Shown: positions 1-9,711, counted from the stretch's first letter. The stretch: 64,000 bases of DNA from Paracoccaceae bacterium (GCA_022823605.1 JAJEHS010000008.1:248001-312000), one strand, 5' to 3'. Program-made: numbers and translations. The notes: generated by a model from the letters alone, not told the origin.

Positions 1-55
1 GCCCACATTCAAGCAGGATTTTTCTCAACAGTGCCGTTTCCTCCAACCTGGACAT
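1..55 (-). CDS. Possible 5' end of a truncated gene
   Basis: An ATG at 55 opens 18 codons on the minus strand without a stop before the window edge, beginning MSRLEETALLRK. It lies 27 bp downstream of the SRPBCC gene on the same strand. Its leader (ATTCCTAAAAGAACAG before the ATG) resembles the leader of the SRPBCC gene (ATTCCTAAAACGAAAG, 559-590), which weakly supports a real gene in the same operon. The product cannot be identified from so few residues, and chance is possible. Confidence 0.3.
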   Translation of the reverse strand, partial: MSRLEETALLRKILLECG

Positions 56-82
56 CTGTTCTTTTAGGAATACACCCTTTCG

Positions 83-559
83 TTAGGCCAGCATTTCCTC
101 AATGAGTTTCATTCCGGCACTCCAACCTTTCCCCATGTCCTCCTTGGCGTTCTCAAAACAGGCCAGTTCTGCTTCATTTGCTTCATGGGGTACCCAGGTC
201 AGAACTTGTGTTGTCACTCCATCGGATTCTTCAAGGGTCATGGTTGAATGCATTGTTCTTGGCCAGTTGTTGGGCATAGCCATGATGTTCCAGTTCGCAT
301 CCGTGGTTGAATGAAGCCAGACAAGTTTCTCGGGAGGAACGATTTCCAGATACTCACCACTTTGGTACATGGAATTATCTCCCCATTTCATTTCACAATA
401 CCAGAACCCGTTTGCCCTGAGATCAAGCTTGTGAATGATTGTTTCAACATTTGGCCCGAACCAGTGGGACAGCATTTCGGGTTGAGTCCAGGCCTTCCAG
501 ACCTGTTCACGTGGTTTGCTGAACTTATGCTCGAAAATATATGTTGGTAACTTGCTCAT
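83..559 (-). CDS. SRPBCC / AHSA1-like domain protein
   Basis: A 158-residue single-domain protein of the START/SRPBCC fold, activator-of-Hsp90-ATPase-1-like (AHSA1) branch. The N-terminal signature VWKAWTQPEMLSHWFGP (about residues 20-36) and the C-terminal helix GWSAGMKLIEEML are typical. These proteins form a hydrophobic cavity and are cytosolic. Their ligands are mostly unknown, and in bacteria they often sit beside ArsR regulators, none of which is complete here. A TATAAT hexamer on the minus strand near 653-658 could be its promoter. No signal peptide or membrane segment is seen. The family call is solid; the function is not known. Confidence 0.88.
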   Translation of the reverse strand: MSKLPTYIFEHKFSKPREQVWKAWTQPEMLSHWFGPNVETIIHKLDLRANGFWYCEMKWGDNSMYQSGEYLEIVPPEKLVWLHSTTDANWNIMAMPNNWPRTMHSTMTLEESDGVTTQVLTWVPHEANEAELACFENAKEDMGKGWSAGMKLIEEMLA

Positions 560-771
560 GGGCTTGGGTCCTTTCGTTTTAGGAATGTATCTGATTGATA
601 ATTCAATGGGTCAATACCTGATGTAATTCACATCACCAATTAACTAGATCAAGATTATAAAGTATCGTTGAGGAAAACAAAATAGAATTGCAAAATGTAT
701 TTTTCCAGAAAACTTTGTTGCAACCCGATCCATTGCAACATCTCGCAATCACTATGGTCCTAAGGAGTTTG

Positions 772-1866
772 TTATTTATCTGCCTTGGCTTTCTGACTAA
801 CAGCCTCTGAAATGGCATTTTCAGGTGAGAATTTATGGGGAATAAGGTTGTTTCCATTCAGAATCAACTCTGCCATTACCTCAGCTATTTTGGGTGCCAA
901 ACCAAACCCTATCTTGAATCCGCCATTGGCCAGGAAGGTATTTTTCCTGGTTGGGTGCGCACCAAGTACAGGAGCTCTCGTTACTGATCTGGGACGATCA
1001 TGGGCCCATTTTTCAACAATTCTGGAATTTGCGACTTCGGGTACCAATTCAATAGCCTTGGAATATAGCTCATTAAGCCTGTAGTCGGTCTTGTAGGGAT
1101 TCGTGAAATATCTCTCGGTTGTAGAACCAACAGCAGTCAATCCATTTGGTTGGGGAACTAAATTGATACCTCCACCTGTAATTATGGGTTGGTCTGATGC
1201 ATCGTAGTCTATCAACATGGCTTGGCCCTTTTCATGGGCAACCAATGGAAGACCGAGCTCGTTGCTGAGGGAAGTTAATCCGGCTGTACCTGTTGCAAGG
1301 ACACGGTATTCGCACCTCGTTTCTTCCTGTCCGTTTAGGATCATCAAAGGTACATTGTTGTTGATCAGTGCCTTGCGAAGAGATTTGATGGCCATTCTGG
1401 GGTTAATCCGTGCAGACAGGTTATCGGCTATCAACCAGCCGATTGGGCTTTTCGGCTTCCATCCGGCACAATCAACTGCACGTACAATTTTCCACTCGGC
1501 CTGTCTTTTCCAATTATTTTGAGCCTCATCAGATCGCAATTTGGCAAGTTCATAACCCTTTTCATCCATGATGGGTTGAAGGCGGCCACACCTGCAATAG
1601 TGTGGATATATATCACTGGTAAAATACACCTCCTTCCACCAGTCTTCAGCCATGAGCAAGCTGTCAAATTGAAACTGCTTTTTTGCCTCCCAGGGTTCTG
1701 GGACGTGGGGAGTCAAGGCACCAACTAGGCCATAGCTGGATGATCTTTGATAATGCTGATGATCGACGACACTAACTCGGGCTCCTCGCTTTGAACATTC
1801 CCAGGCAATTGAAAGCCCAAAGACTCCCATACCCACAATTTCCAGATCAAAAATTCCATTACTCAC
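772..1866 (-). CDS. FAD-dependent oxidoreductase (DAO family), probable MnmC2-like partner of MnmD
   Basis: A 364-residue protein of the glycine/D-amino-acid oxidase fold. The N-terminal Rossmann motif GMGVFG (residues 12-17) is followed by an acidic end of the second strand (VVD), as expected for FAD binding. The C-terminal segment GGFKIGFGLAPKIAE fits the FAD-closing part of this family. It is transcribed divergently from an MnmD methyltransferase gene 104 bp away. In E. coli MnmC the two activities are fused: this domain removes the carboxymethyl group of cmnm5(s2)U34 in tRNA, and MnmD then methylates. The pairing suggests a split MnmC, but a general amine or sarcosine-type oxidase is possible. 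Confidence 0.72.
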   Translation of the reverse strand: MSNGIFDLEIVGMGVFGLSIAWECSKRGARVSVVDHQHYQRSSSYGLVGALTPHVPEPWEAKKQFQFDSLLMAEDWWKEVYFTSDIYPHYCRCGRLQPIMDEKGYELAKLRSDEAQNNWKRQAEWKIVRAVDCAGWKPKSPIGWLIADNLSARINPRMAIKSLRKALINNNVPLMILNGQEETRCEYRVLATGTAGLTSLSNELGLPLVAHEKGQAMLIDYDASDQPIITGGGINLVPQPNGLTAVGSTTERYFTNPYKTDYRLNELYSKAIELVPEVANSRIVEKWAHDRPRSVTRAPVLGAHPTRKNTFLANGGFKIGFGLAPKIAEVMAELILNGNNLIPHKFSPENAISEAVSQKAKADK

Positions 1867-1970
1867 TGAAATTGGACAACTCCCGCTTGATCATTTTAAT
1901 GTAACTTCTTTGTAGTATTTGATAGAAACGATTGTAGAATAAAGGGAATTTGCCAAAAGAAAAGGTTACG

Positions 1971-2672
1971 ATGGGTTTGTCCAAAGAAAAAGGTGCTCCA
2001 CAATATTCTGATTATCTGGAATTGTTTTGGGGCAATGACAGGCAGTTGCGTTCAGCAAGATTTCAGGACATCTTTTTCAGCCCCAATGGTATTGAGGAAA
2101 CAAGACATGTCTTTATCGAGGGCAATGATCTCCCAGCCAACTTCAAAGAAAACTTTCATATTGGTGAACTTGGCTTTGGTACCGGTTTGAACCTGTTTGT
2201 TGCCCTTCAGCTTTGGCGAGAAAGATGTCCCGATAGTATATTGCAATACACCTCTTTTGAAATTGCCCCCTTACCAAGCAAGATAATAACTGAGGCACTT
2301 GAAGAGTTTGATGCAATCGGGGATATATGCAGGGAATTTCTTAGTGAATGGGAGAAAGGAAAAATCAAAATCGAAATTCCAAATCTTGCCTTTGAATTGA
2401 TTGTCGGTGATGTAAGGGAAACAATTCATACATTCAACAAAAAGGTGGATTGCTGGTTTCTGGATGGATTTTCACCAAGTACGAATCAGGAAATGTGGGA
2501 AGAGGACTTATTACAACATGTTGCTGACAGAACCAAATCAGGAGGTACATTTGCAACCTTTTCATCAGCATCATCGGTTCGGGAAAACATGATGAAAGCA
2601 GGATTTGAAATTTCCCGAGTGCCCGGATTTGGAAAGAAGAAACATATGTTGAAAGGGGTATTGTCCAAATAG
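1971..2672 (+). CDS. mnmD: tRNA (5-methylaminomethyl-2-thiouridine) methyltransferase MnmD-like
   Basis: About 233 residues, a SAM-dependent methyltransferase of the MnmC N-terminal (DUF752) type, proposed to form mnm5(s2)U34 in the tRNA wobble position. The SAM loop IGELGFGTGLNLFVALQLW (about residues 64-82) and the later DGFSPSTNQEMW motif are diagnostic. The C-terminal part (FATFSSASSVRENMMKAGF...PGFGKKKHML) matches the family. An in-frame TTG lies at 1950, but ATG 1971 has AAGG five bases upstream and is preferred. Unlike E. coli MnmC there is no fused FAD domain; a FAD oxidoreductase is encoded divergently upstream. Confidence 0.85.
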   Translation: MGLSKEKGAPQYSDYLELFWGNDRQLRSARFQDIFFSPNGIEETRHVFIEGNDLPANFKENFHIGELGFGTGLNLFVALQLWRERCPDSILQYTSFEIAPLPSKIITEALEEFDAIGDICREFLSEWEKGKIKIEIPNLAFELIVGDVRETIHTFNKKVDCWFLDGFSPSTNQEMWEEDLLQHVADRTKSGGTFATFSSASSVRENMMKAGFEISRVPGFGKKKHMLKGVLSK

Positions 2673-2689
2673 CAAAAGGAGGATTGGTA

Positions 2690-3628
2690 TTGGTTATACA
2701 TATTGAAGGGAAATCTGTTGAAACGGTTCTGAAATGGCCGGAATTGACAGTCTGCTTACAGGAAGGGCACCTATATCCCCAACCTCAATTGGAGGATAAC
2801 TTACTTGTCCAGGGCTCCAACCGTTTGCTGAACAGATTGGCATGGATTGAAGGTTTGGGGAGTGCAGTCAAGACCTGTACCATATATCCCGACAATGCCA
2901 AAAACGAAATCCCGACCATTAATGGTATGATGACCATCTTCTCGAATGATAGCGGCAGACCTGAAGCCGTCATCGACTTTCATCTAGTTACCAAGTGGAA
3001 GACTGCCGCAGACTCTCTTTTGGCTGCTTCCCTGCTGGCTCCCCACAACCCTCAGAAATATCTTATTATCGGGGCAGGAACCGTTGCCAGGTCATTGGTT
3101 GAGGCATACTTGACTCGGTTTCCGGAACTTGAGATTATGGTGTGGAACAGAACCAGAAGCAGGGCTATGGAGTTAATTGAAGATTACCAGGATTTCTGTG
3201 TCATAAACCATGCCAAAGATTTACCGAAAGCTGCAGGGATGTCCGATATCATCAGTTGTGCAACCATGTCCCAAGAACCAGTATTAAGGGGAGATTGGAT
3301 TTCTCCACGGACCCATATCGATCTTATTGGGGCATTTACACCTGAGATGCGAGAGGCTGATGACAAAATTCTTCAAATCGGGGATTTGTTTGTTGATTAC
3401 CGAGGAACCACGGTAGGTCATATCGGTGAACTGACAATTCCAATGGCCAACGGAATTCTGTCAGAGGGTGATGTAGTTGCAGATTTTTACGACATACAAG
3501 CAGGTAGATTTGCCAGAAAATCAGAAGAAAGTGTGACGGTTTTCAAGAATGGAGGAGGAGCACATTTGGATTTGATGACCGGAAAATACATTTACCAGAA
3601 ATGGCAACAATCCCAAGATCATGCGTGA
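2690..3628 (+). CDS. Ornithine cyclodeaminase / mu-crystallin family protein
   Basis: About 312 residues. The NAD(P)-binding motif LIIGAGTVARSL (near residues 125-136) and the upstream TKWKTAADSLLAASLL segment, which carries family lysine positions, place it in the ornithine cyclodeaminase/mu-crystallin family. Members include ornithine cyclodeaminase, alanine dehydrogenase and ketimine reductases, so the substrate is open. The start is probably TTG at 2690: a perfect AGGAGG (2677-2682) ends seven bases before it, whereas the in-frame TTG at 2684 is only one base away. It begins 17 bp after mnmD and probably shares its transcript. Confidence 0.82.
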   Translation: MVIHIEGKSVETVLKWPELTVCLQEGHLYPQPQLEDNLLVQGSNRLLNRLAWIEGLGSAVKTCTIYPDNAKNEIPTINGMMTIFSNDSGRPEAVIDFHLVTKWKTAADSLLAASLLAPHNPQKYLIIGAGTVARSLVEAYLTRFPELEIMVWNRTRSRAMELIEDYQDFCVINHAKDLPKAAGMSDIISCATMSQEPVLRGDWISPRTHIDLIGAFTPEMREADDKILQIGDLFVDYRGTTVGHIGELTIPMANGILSEGDVVADFYDIQAGRFARKSEESVTVFKNGGGAHLDLMTGKYIYQKWQQSQDHA

Positions 3629-3692
3629 TGAGTTTTGGTGATAACCATAACTTATAATTCCGAAGATTAATTCGGCAAGAGAGGAAAAGTAA

Positions 3693-4709
3693 ATGGAACC
3701 TTCTGCAAAACGAAAATTCGGGCGGGTTGATCTGGAAGTAACTGCTTTCGGGTTTGGAACTGCTCCAGTGGGAAATATTTTTCGTGAAATCGATGAACAA
3801 ACTTCTGAAGCTATGTTCCAAGAGGCTTGGGACCAGGGCGTGAGGTATTACGATACGGCACCCATGTATGGCCACGGATTGTCGGAACTTAGGACTGGTC
3901 ATTCGTTACGCTGGAAAAATCGTGATGATTTTGTCCTCTCTTCGAAAATTGGCCGCATCCTCAAGCCCAAAAGAAAATCCGAAATTGATTTTTTTCCTTG
4001 GAATAATGCAGCTGCAAATGTCATGGAATTTGACTACAGTTATGATGGTACAATGCGGTCGTTTGAGGATTCTCTCCAGAGAATGGCCTTGGAAAAGATG
4101 GATATTTGCTATATTCATGACATTGATGTGTTTACCCGAGGAGATCAACAACCGGAAGTGTTCAAGCAGGCTATGGATGGGGCATGGAAAGCACTGGAAC
4201 AGCTTCGGTCTGAAGGTGTTGTCAAGGCAATAGGAGTAGGGGTCAATGAATGGGAAGTCTGTCAGGCGGCATTGGAGGCAAGAGACTTTGACTGCTTCTT
4301 GTTGGCTGGTCGTTATACATTACTTGAGCAGGATTCGCTAAACACCTTCTTGCCATTATGTGAAAAAAGAAATGCTGCAGTCGTCGTGGGAGGAGGCTTT
4401 AATTCCGGTATTTTAGCAACCGGTGCGATAGAGGGGGCGAAGTATAATTATGCACCAGCACCACAGGAGATCATGCAAAAAGTCAGTAATATTGAAGATG
4501 TTTGTCGTGATTTCGAAATTCCACTTGCTGCCGCAGCACTTCAATTTGTAGTGGCTCATCCGGTAATTCCGAGCTTTATTGCGGGAACCCGAACCGTTGA
4601 GCAACTTGAAAACAACTTAAAGTGGTTTAGTTTTCCTATTCCGACTGAATTTTGGGCAGAACTCAAGCGAAAAGGCCTGCTTCGAGAAGACGCCCCAACT
4701 CCAGAATAA
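3693..4709 (+). CDS. Aldo/keto reductase (D-threo-aldose 1-dehydrogenase-like)
   Basis: A 338-residue cytosolic TIM-barrel oxidoreductase. The aldo/keto reductase tetrad can be read as Asp54 (YYDTAP), Tyr59 (MYG), Lys85 (LSSKIG) and His142 (YIHDID). The C-terminal IAGTRTVEQLENNLKWF is the usual NADP-binding end. The N-terminal GFGTAPVGN and the overall length match the branch containing L-fucose/D-galactose and D-threo-aldose 1-dehydrogenases and pyridoxal 4-dehydrogenase. The start has AGAGGA upstream. It follows the cyclodeaminase-like gene by 64 bp. The sugar or aldehyde substrate is not determined. Confidence 0.85.
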   Translation: MEPSAKRKFGRVDLEVTAFGFGTAPVGNIFREIDEQTSEAMFQEAWDQGVRYYDTAPMYGHGLSELRTGHSLRWKNRDDFVLSSKIGRILKPKRKSEIDFFPWNNAAANVMEFDYSYDGTMRSFEDSLQRMALEKMDICYIHDIDVFTRGDQQPEVFKQAMDGAWKALEQLRSEGVVKAIGVGVNEWEVCQAALEARDFDCFLLAGRYTLLEQDSLNTFLPLCEKRNAAVVVGGGFNSGILATGAIEGAKYNYAPAPQEIMQKVSNIEDVCRDFEIPLAAAALQFVVAHPVIPSFIAGTRTVEQLENNLKWFSFPIPTEFWAELKRKGLLREDAPTPE

Positions 4710-4865
4710 CTCTCCTGCCAGGTAATAGTCTTATTACATGGGAATTTTCTTTTGAAGTTCTGATTTATTTTATTCATTAAGGCATTTTTCTCTCTTTTTT
4801 TCTGTGGCAAATATACCTGCAACAGAATGTTATTTGATGTTTGTTTTAGATGGAGGTGGGGAGGA

Positions 4866-4885
4866 ATGTTACCGACTGGTAACAT
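4866..4885. repeat. Perfect inverted repeat, 8-bp arms
   Basis: ATGTTACC and GGTAACAT flank a GACT loop. The site lies between the convergent aldo/keto reductase and lytic transglycosylase genes (gap 4710-5006, no gene seen in it). There is no T-run on either side, so it is not a classical terminator. It could be a protein-binding site or a bidirectional transcript end. Confidence 0.4.
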
Positions 4886-5006
4886 GGATGATAGGTTACT
4901 TGGCTCTGGGAGGATAGCCTGAGATCTTTATAGAGACTATCTGGAAAAGGCGAAGATTCCAATGATTCAAGGCCGTTTGTTACCTTTTCGGCTTCTGTTA
5001 CAGGCT

Positions 5007-7055
5007 CTAGAGAAGTGAACTGATACGAATTGGTGAAACCCTTTTGCTGAATCGGTGTTGGTATACGGTTATGGATTCGAGCACCCTCATGACGTAGTTC
5101 CGTGTTTCAGAATAAGGTATGTGTTCTATCCAGTCAATTATGCTATGAGTGCTTTCACCTGGCTTTCCGAGTGTTTTCAACCAACTGTTCAATCTGCCGG
5201 GTCCCGCATTGTAAGCTGCAAAGACCAGTACATTGGCACCATCGAATTCCTCAAAAAGTACCTGCAGATAGGCTGATCCGATTTGCACGTTGTACTCCTT
5301 ATCAAGCAGTACTTCCTTGATTGGCCCCCGGATGCCCAAATCGTCAGCTATTTCCTCCCCGGTGTTGGGCAGGACCTGCATTAATCCCATGGCACCCTTG
5401 TGGCTAACCGCTTGGGGTCTGAATTCGGTTTCCTGTCGAATTATAGAAAGTGTAACTTCGGGTTTTGTAGGTAAATTTTGTGTGGACAGATCGGGAATTG
5501 GATAGAGGTAATCCAAAATCACATCGCCTTGTCTAGTGCCTTGCTTGGCTATTTTAACCGTTGAGAAGTTGGCTCCATGCGTTTGGGCTATTTGGGCAAG
5601 GGCAGCCAGTCCCTCCCGGTCAAGTTTTTCGGCCTGATGGGCAAGAAACCAACCTGCAAAAGGCTCTATGCCTGCCGAATGGAAAAGTATAGCAGCTCGT
5701 ACCACTTTTTCCCTTTTCAACATTTTGACTACTCGATTGTTGACAGGTTCTCGTGAAATTAGGGTTTTGCTGGTGGGATAGTTGATTTTTTCGGCCGATA
5801 ACTGACCGTAAAAGGAGGTTTGGAAGCGGGCTCCAAACTGGTAGGCAATCCTGGCATCTTCATTGTTGCCGGCTGATTCATGGGCAACTCCCAACCAATA
5901 TCCTGCCCTACCCAATCGTACGGGCGAATAGGAAGGATAGGAATAGGAAGGTCGGATTACCTCCTGATAATAATTGTAAAAGTGTCCCAATGCCCTTTGG
6001 GGATCATCGAGTTTTCGTAGTGCGATAAACCCGGCCAACCATTCAAGATCGAGGTAACTGTTTCGCTGTTTTTTCTCCCAGGCGGGTATGTCAGATTTGG
6101 AAAGCCAGTCGAGGGAGTGAAAACTATCGTTTTTGGTCAGGAAATGTTTTGATGCTATGTCATAGGCGAACTGGTTTTGTCCATTTCTCATTAACTCATG
6201 GGCAAGCCTGTATCTTTTGCTGGCCCAAAAAACAGGTTTCCCAAGGTCATTTACAGAAGAACTCTGTTCCAGCAACAATTGCAGGGCTGATAAATAGTGT
6301 CCATGATGATCTCGCCACAAGATACGGTCATAGGCTAATCCGGGATCGGAAATATACTCTTGGGGTATTCTGTTGATCAAGTCATTGACACCCTCTTTCA
6401 TTGCATCAAGCGAAATCCTGGCTTTATAAAGAGTCTGTTGATCCTGCTTGAGATAGGGCAGGAGAATTTCTGCTTCATCAATACGGTCCAACCAAAGCAG
6501 ATTGTCCAATCTACTTTCCAACAGTGGAATTGTTTCATCAGGATAATATTGGATTACGAATTTCAGGTCATCGTCCGAGAAAGGCAAGGAAAGAATTGCG
6601 TTTCTGATTACCCTGCTTGCTTCCCTTGGTCTTTGCAGATCTTTCAATGCTTCAGCATGCCGGATGGCACCGGAACCATCTTGTGGATAATAGTCACTAA
6701 AATAATCCACAATCTGGTTGGGATTCTCATCACCCGAGAATGATTTTTCACCAGATTTTCTCAGGATTTTCAAACCGGGCCAGTCACCATTTTCCCCAAG
6801 AAAGGTTTGATAGGCTTGCCAATCATCTATGCCAGCCCGCAAGTGTAACCATTTAACAACATCAACGGCAACCAAATCTGAAACCTGTATGGCATGTCCG
6901 TAGGCCTCATCCCATTTTCCCTTCGAAGCACTTTCAAAGGCAAGTTTGAAATTCCTTGTATCTTGTATGCTGGGACTGGCCAGGGATGAGGTACAAGCAA
7001 GGAGGAAAAACAGTCCTCCTCCAACAAGAATTCGCCAGAACTGTAAAGAAATCAT
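5007..7055 (-). CDS. Soluble-type lytic murein transglycosylase, probable lipoprotein
   Basis: About 682 residues with the Slt70 layout: a long alpha-helical superhelical region followed by a C-terminal SLT domain. The catalytic glutamate lies in IIRQETEF (about residue 542), followed by GAMGLMQVLPNTG and AAYNAGPGRLNSW, which are SLT motifs. It cleaves the MurNAc-GlcNAc bond of peptidoglycan with 1,6-anhydro formation in the periplasm. Starting at ATG 7055, the N-terminus (positive residue, hydrophobic stretch, then LLAC) looks like a lipoprotein signal. A GTG seven codons upstream (7076) is possible but adds a non-signal-like leader. It is divergent from dapA. Confidence 0.88.
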   Translation of the reverse strand: MISLQFWRILVGGGLFFLLACTSSLASPSIQDTRNFKLAFESASKGKWDEAYGHAIQVSDLVAVDVVKWLHLRAGIDDWQAYQTFLGENGDWPGLKILRKSGEKSFSGDENPNQIVDYFSDYYPQDGSGAIRHAEALKDLQRPREASRVIRNAILSLPFSDDDLKFVIQYYPDETIPLLESRLDNLLWLDRIDEAEILLPYLKQDQQTLYKARISLDAMKEGVNDLINRIPQEYISDPGLAYDRILWRDHHGHYLSALQLLLEQSSSVNDLGKPVFWASKRYRLAHELMRNGQNQFAYDIASKHFLTKNDSFHSLDWLSKSDIPAWEKKQRNSYLDLEWLAGFIALRKLDDPQRALGHFYNYYQEVIRPSYSYPSYSPVRLGRAGYWLGVAHESAGNNEDARIAYQFGARFQTSFYGQLSAEKINYPTSKTLISREPVNNRVVKMLKREKVVRAAILFHSAGIEPFAGWFLAHQAEKLDREGLAALAQIAQTHGANFSTVKIAKQGTRQGDVILDYLYPIPDLSTQNLPTKPEVTLSIIRQETEFRPQAVSHKGAMGLMQVLPNTGEEIADDLGIRGPIKEVLLDKEYNVQIGSAYLQVLFEEFDGANVLVFAAYNAGPGRLNSWLKTLGKPGESTHSIIDWIEHIPYSETRNYVMRVLESITVYQHRFSKRVSPIRISSLL

Positions 7056-7175
7056 GTAATTTACACTTATGTACACTGCTCTTTTTTGTTTTTCATTCTA
7101 TATTATCTTAGCTGATGCTTTGCAATTATTTTTGCCATGTCATTTATTTATTAATATCAAATTACGGATAGTATA

Positions 7176-8051
7176 ATGTTTTCTGGATCATTACCGGCAC
7201 TGGTCACCCCTTTTAATTCAAAAAAGGTTGATTGGAGTACGCTTGAAGCCTTGGTAAAATGGCATATCGCTGAAGGTTCCAATGGTATTGTTGCCGTTGG
7301 TACGACAGGTGAAAGCCCAACCTTGAGTCATCGGGAACACGAGGAAGTATTCAAGGCGGTTATCGAATACACGGGAGGCAGAATACCCGTAATTGCCGGT
7401 GCTGGTTCCAATTCAACGGAAGAGGCATTAGGACTTGTTCAAGCTGCAGAGGAAACAGGTGCGGATGCAGTGCTGGTTGTAACACCCTATTACAACAAAC
7501 CAACCCAAACTGGCTTGTATGAACACTATCGGTTACTGCATGACAACAGTAATATCCCTATCATCATCTATAACATACCGGGTCGTTCGGTCATTGACAT
7601 GAATCCATCAACCATGGGACAGTTGGCCAAACTGCCAAGGATAATTGGAGTAAAGGATGCAACGGGTGATATCGTAAGGGTCTCCCAACAAAGAGAAACC
7701 TGTGGCAAGGATTTTCTGCAACTTTCCGGCGAGGATGCTTCAGCCTTGGGTTTCAATGCCCATGGTGGCAGGGGTTGTATTTCCGTTACCGCCAATGTTG
7801 CGCCTGGGTTGTGCTCTACATTCCAGCAAGCCACCTTGCAAGGTGATTATCAAAAGGCTCTCCAGATCCAGGATAGACTGTTGCCATTGCACTCGGCCAT
7901 ATTTATTGAACCCGGACTGGTCGGTGCAAAATTTGGTCTATCTGTCCTGGGAAGGTGTTCCGAGGAAGTACGCTTGCCATTGACACCTCTTGCCGAATCG
8001 ACAAAGCAGAAGATTATTGAAGCCATGAAGTCAGCCGGAATTATTGACTAG
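7176..8051 (+). CDS. dapA: 4-hydroxy-tetrahydrodipicolinate synthase
   Basis: A 291-residue class I aldolase that condenses pyruvate with aspartate semialdehyde in lysine and diaminopimelate synthesis. Visible active-site features are GTTGES (42-47), [12 protein letters not shown] with Tyr106, Tyr132 in IIYNIPGR, and the Schiff-base lysine Lys160 in GVKDATGD. The length is standard. It starts after a 120-bp gap from the divergent lytic transglycosylase and is followed by smpB, a common order in Alphaproteobacteria. No lysine riboswitch is recognisable upstream. Confidence 0.96.
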   Translation: MFSGSLPALVTPFNSKKVDWSTLEALVKWHIAEGSNGIVAVGTTGESPTLSHREHEEVFKAVIEYTGGRIPVIAGAGSNSTEEALGLVQAAEETGADAVLVVTPYYNKPTQTGLYEHYRLLHDNSNIPIIIYNIPGRSVIDMNPSTMGQLAKLPRIIGVKDATGDIVRVSQQRETCGKDFLQLSGEDASALGFNAHGGRGCISVTANVAPGLCSTFQQATLQGDYQKALQIQDRLLPLHSAIFIEPGLVGAKFGLSVLGRCSEEVRLPLTPLAESTKQKIIEAMKSAGIID

Positions 8052-8259
8052 ATTGTTAAAAGACGCATATCGAATAGATATAATTATCCCGATAATTGGC
8101 TGAATAAAATAAATTTACCGCAATACACCCATTCAGTAAGGTGTGGGTATTGTCGTCGATGAGAAAATCCCGAGAAATGAATACTCGGGGAGTATTTGAT
8201 GGAACTGGTTGTCTTGCAATCAGGAATATGATTTTGAAGCAAGAATTCCAAATTGAACA

Positions 8260-8739
8260 ATGTCCAAGTCCCCAGAAGAAAAAAACTACAAGATTCTTGC
8301 TGTGAATAGGCGTGCCAGGCACGATTATTTCATTGAAAGCGAATTGGAATGTGGCATTTTGCTTCATGGATCCGAAGTCAAATCGCTCCGTACTACCCAA
8401 TGCAACATAGCCGAAAGTTACGCCTCTGTCGAAAATCAGGAATTGTGGTTGATAAACAGTTACATAGCACCATACGAAAAGTCTCGCTATTTCCGCCACG
8501 AAGAACGACGCAATAGAAAACTTCTGGTTTCAAAAAAGGAATTGGCCAAGTTATGGTCGAATACCAAAAGAGAGGGAAAGACTTTGGTTCCACTGGTTCT
8601 GTATTTCAATCACAAGGGTCTGGCTAAGGTTAAAATTGGTATTGCCAAGGGAAAGAAACTCGTGGACAAACGTCAAACAGAGCAAAAAAGGGATTGGAAA
8701 CGCAATCAGCAAAGGTTGCTAAAGCAATCAAGCAAATAA
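8260..8739 (+). CDS. smpB: SsrA-binding protein SmpB
   Basis: A 159-residue RNA-binding protein that delivers tmRNA to stalled ribosomes for trans-translation. Typical features are [29 protein letters not shown] near the N-terminus, the INSYIAPY segment and the basic C-terminal tail ([20 protein letters not shown]). The length is normal. It lies 208 bp downstream of dapA. That gap holds two possible small hairpins (8110-8150 and 8170-8195) but no gene. The tmRNA gene itself is not in this window. Confidence 0.96.
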   Translation: MSKSPEEKNYKILAVNRRARHDYFIESELECGILLHGSEVKSLRTTQCNIAESYASVENQELWLINSYIAPYEKSRYFRHEERRNRKLLVSKKELAKLWSNTKREGKTLVPLVLYFNHKGLAKVKIGIAKGKKLVDKRQTEQKRDWKRNQQRLLKQSSK

Positions 8740-8801
8740 ATGTACGCAAGATCATTTTGCCAGTTCATTTTTTTTCATCTTTTACGTAATATGGTCGTCA
8801 T

Positions 8802-9653
8802 GTGAATAAAGAAGTGGATGCCGGTATGGAAAAAGATGAACCTACAAGATTGGTCTCAACTGATTGGTTGGCCAAACACAGCCTGGATCCTGATTTAAGG
8901 ATACTGGATGCTTCATGGTATTTGCCTGGAGAAAATCGCAACCCATTGGAGGAATATTCGAGGTCCCATATTCCCGGGGCACGGTTTTTTGACATTGACG
9001 AGATCGCTGACAAGGATTCCCATCTTCCACATATGGTACCTTCCCAGGAACTTTTTGCCACCAGGGTAAGGAAAATGGGTATTGGCAATGGTCACCAGAT
9101 AGTGGTCTATGATACGGCCGGTATTTTTTCATCACCCCGTGTCTGGTGGCTCTTCAAGTTGATGGGACACAAGGACATTGCCGTTTTGGATGGTGGATTC
9201 CCCAAATGGCTTGAGGAGGGAAGGGAAGTGGAAGATATACCTCCACAGGTCAATGAAAGACATTATTATTCAAGAAAACAAGCCCAATTGGTTAAATCCC
9301 GTGACGAAGTTCAAAAAGCCTCCAGTGAAGGATCCCCACAAATTCTCGATGCCCGTCCAAAGACAAGATTTATGGGTTTGTTACCTGAACCCCGTCCAGG
9401 CCTGAGATCTGGTAACATCCCAAATTCAATAAACCTGCCATATACCAATCTCCTGAATGAAAATGGTACCATGAAGGAAAAACAAGATTTACTGAAAGAG
9501 TTCGAATCTTCCGGCCTTGACCTGGAAAAGCCAGTTATAACTTCTTGTGGTTCAGGTATAACCGCTTCGATACTCTTTCTGGCACTTGACATGATAGGGC
9601 ATAGAAATATCTCCCTTTATGACGGTTCCTGGGTAGAATGGGGCAGTACATAA
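8802..9653 (+). CDS. sseA: Sulfurtransferase, 3-mercaptopyruvate/thiosulfate type (two rhodanese domains)
   Basis: A 283-residue tandem-rhodanese protein. The first, inactive domain contains RILDASWYLPGENRNP and HIPGARFFDIDEIAD. The second carries the catalytic loop SCGSGITA with Cys249, the form seen in mercaptopyruvate sulfurtransferases, and ends with YDGSWVEWG. It transfers sulfur from 3-mercaptopyruvate or a similar donor to thiols or cyanide. The start is GTG 8802; an internal ATG at 8826 is an alternative. No export signal is seen. Confidence 0.9.
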   Translation: MNKEVDAGMEKDEPTRLVSTDWLAKHSLDPDLRILDASWYLPGENRNPLEEYSRSHIPGARFFDIDEIADKDSHLPHMVPSQELFATRVRKMGIGNGHQIVVYDTAGIFSSPRVWWLFKLMGHKDIAVLDGGFPKWLEEGREVEDIPPQVNERHYYSRKQAQLVKSRDEVQKASSEGSPQILDARPKTRFMGLLPEPRPGLRSGNIPNSINLPYTNLLNENGTMKEKQDLLKEFESSGLDLEKPVITSCGSGITASILFLALDMIGHRNISLYDGSWVEWGST

Positions 9654-9711
9654 AAGGGTAACTTCCTGGATATGATTTCAGTAAAAAACTAATTGTTTAA
9701 TAGGATTAATC

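Noticed and set aside
8056-8499. A 147-codon minus-strand frame overlapping the dapA-smpB gap and the start of smpB
   Set aside because: Half lies antisense to smpB and the product has no recognisable motif. The gap itself shows only small hairpins.
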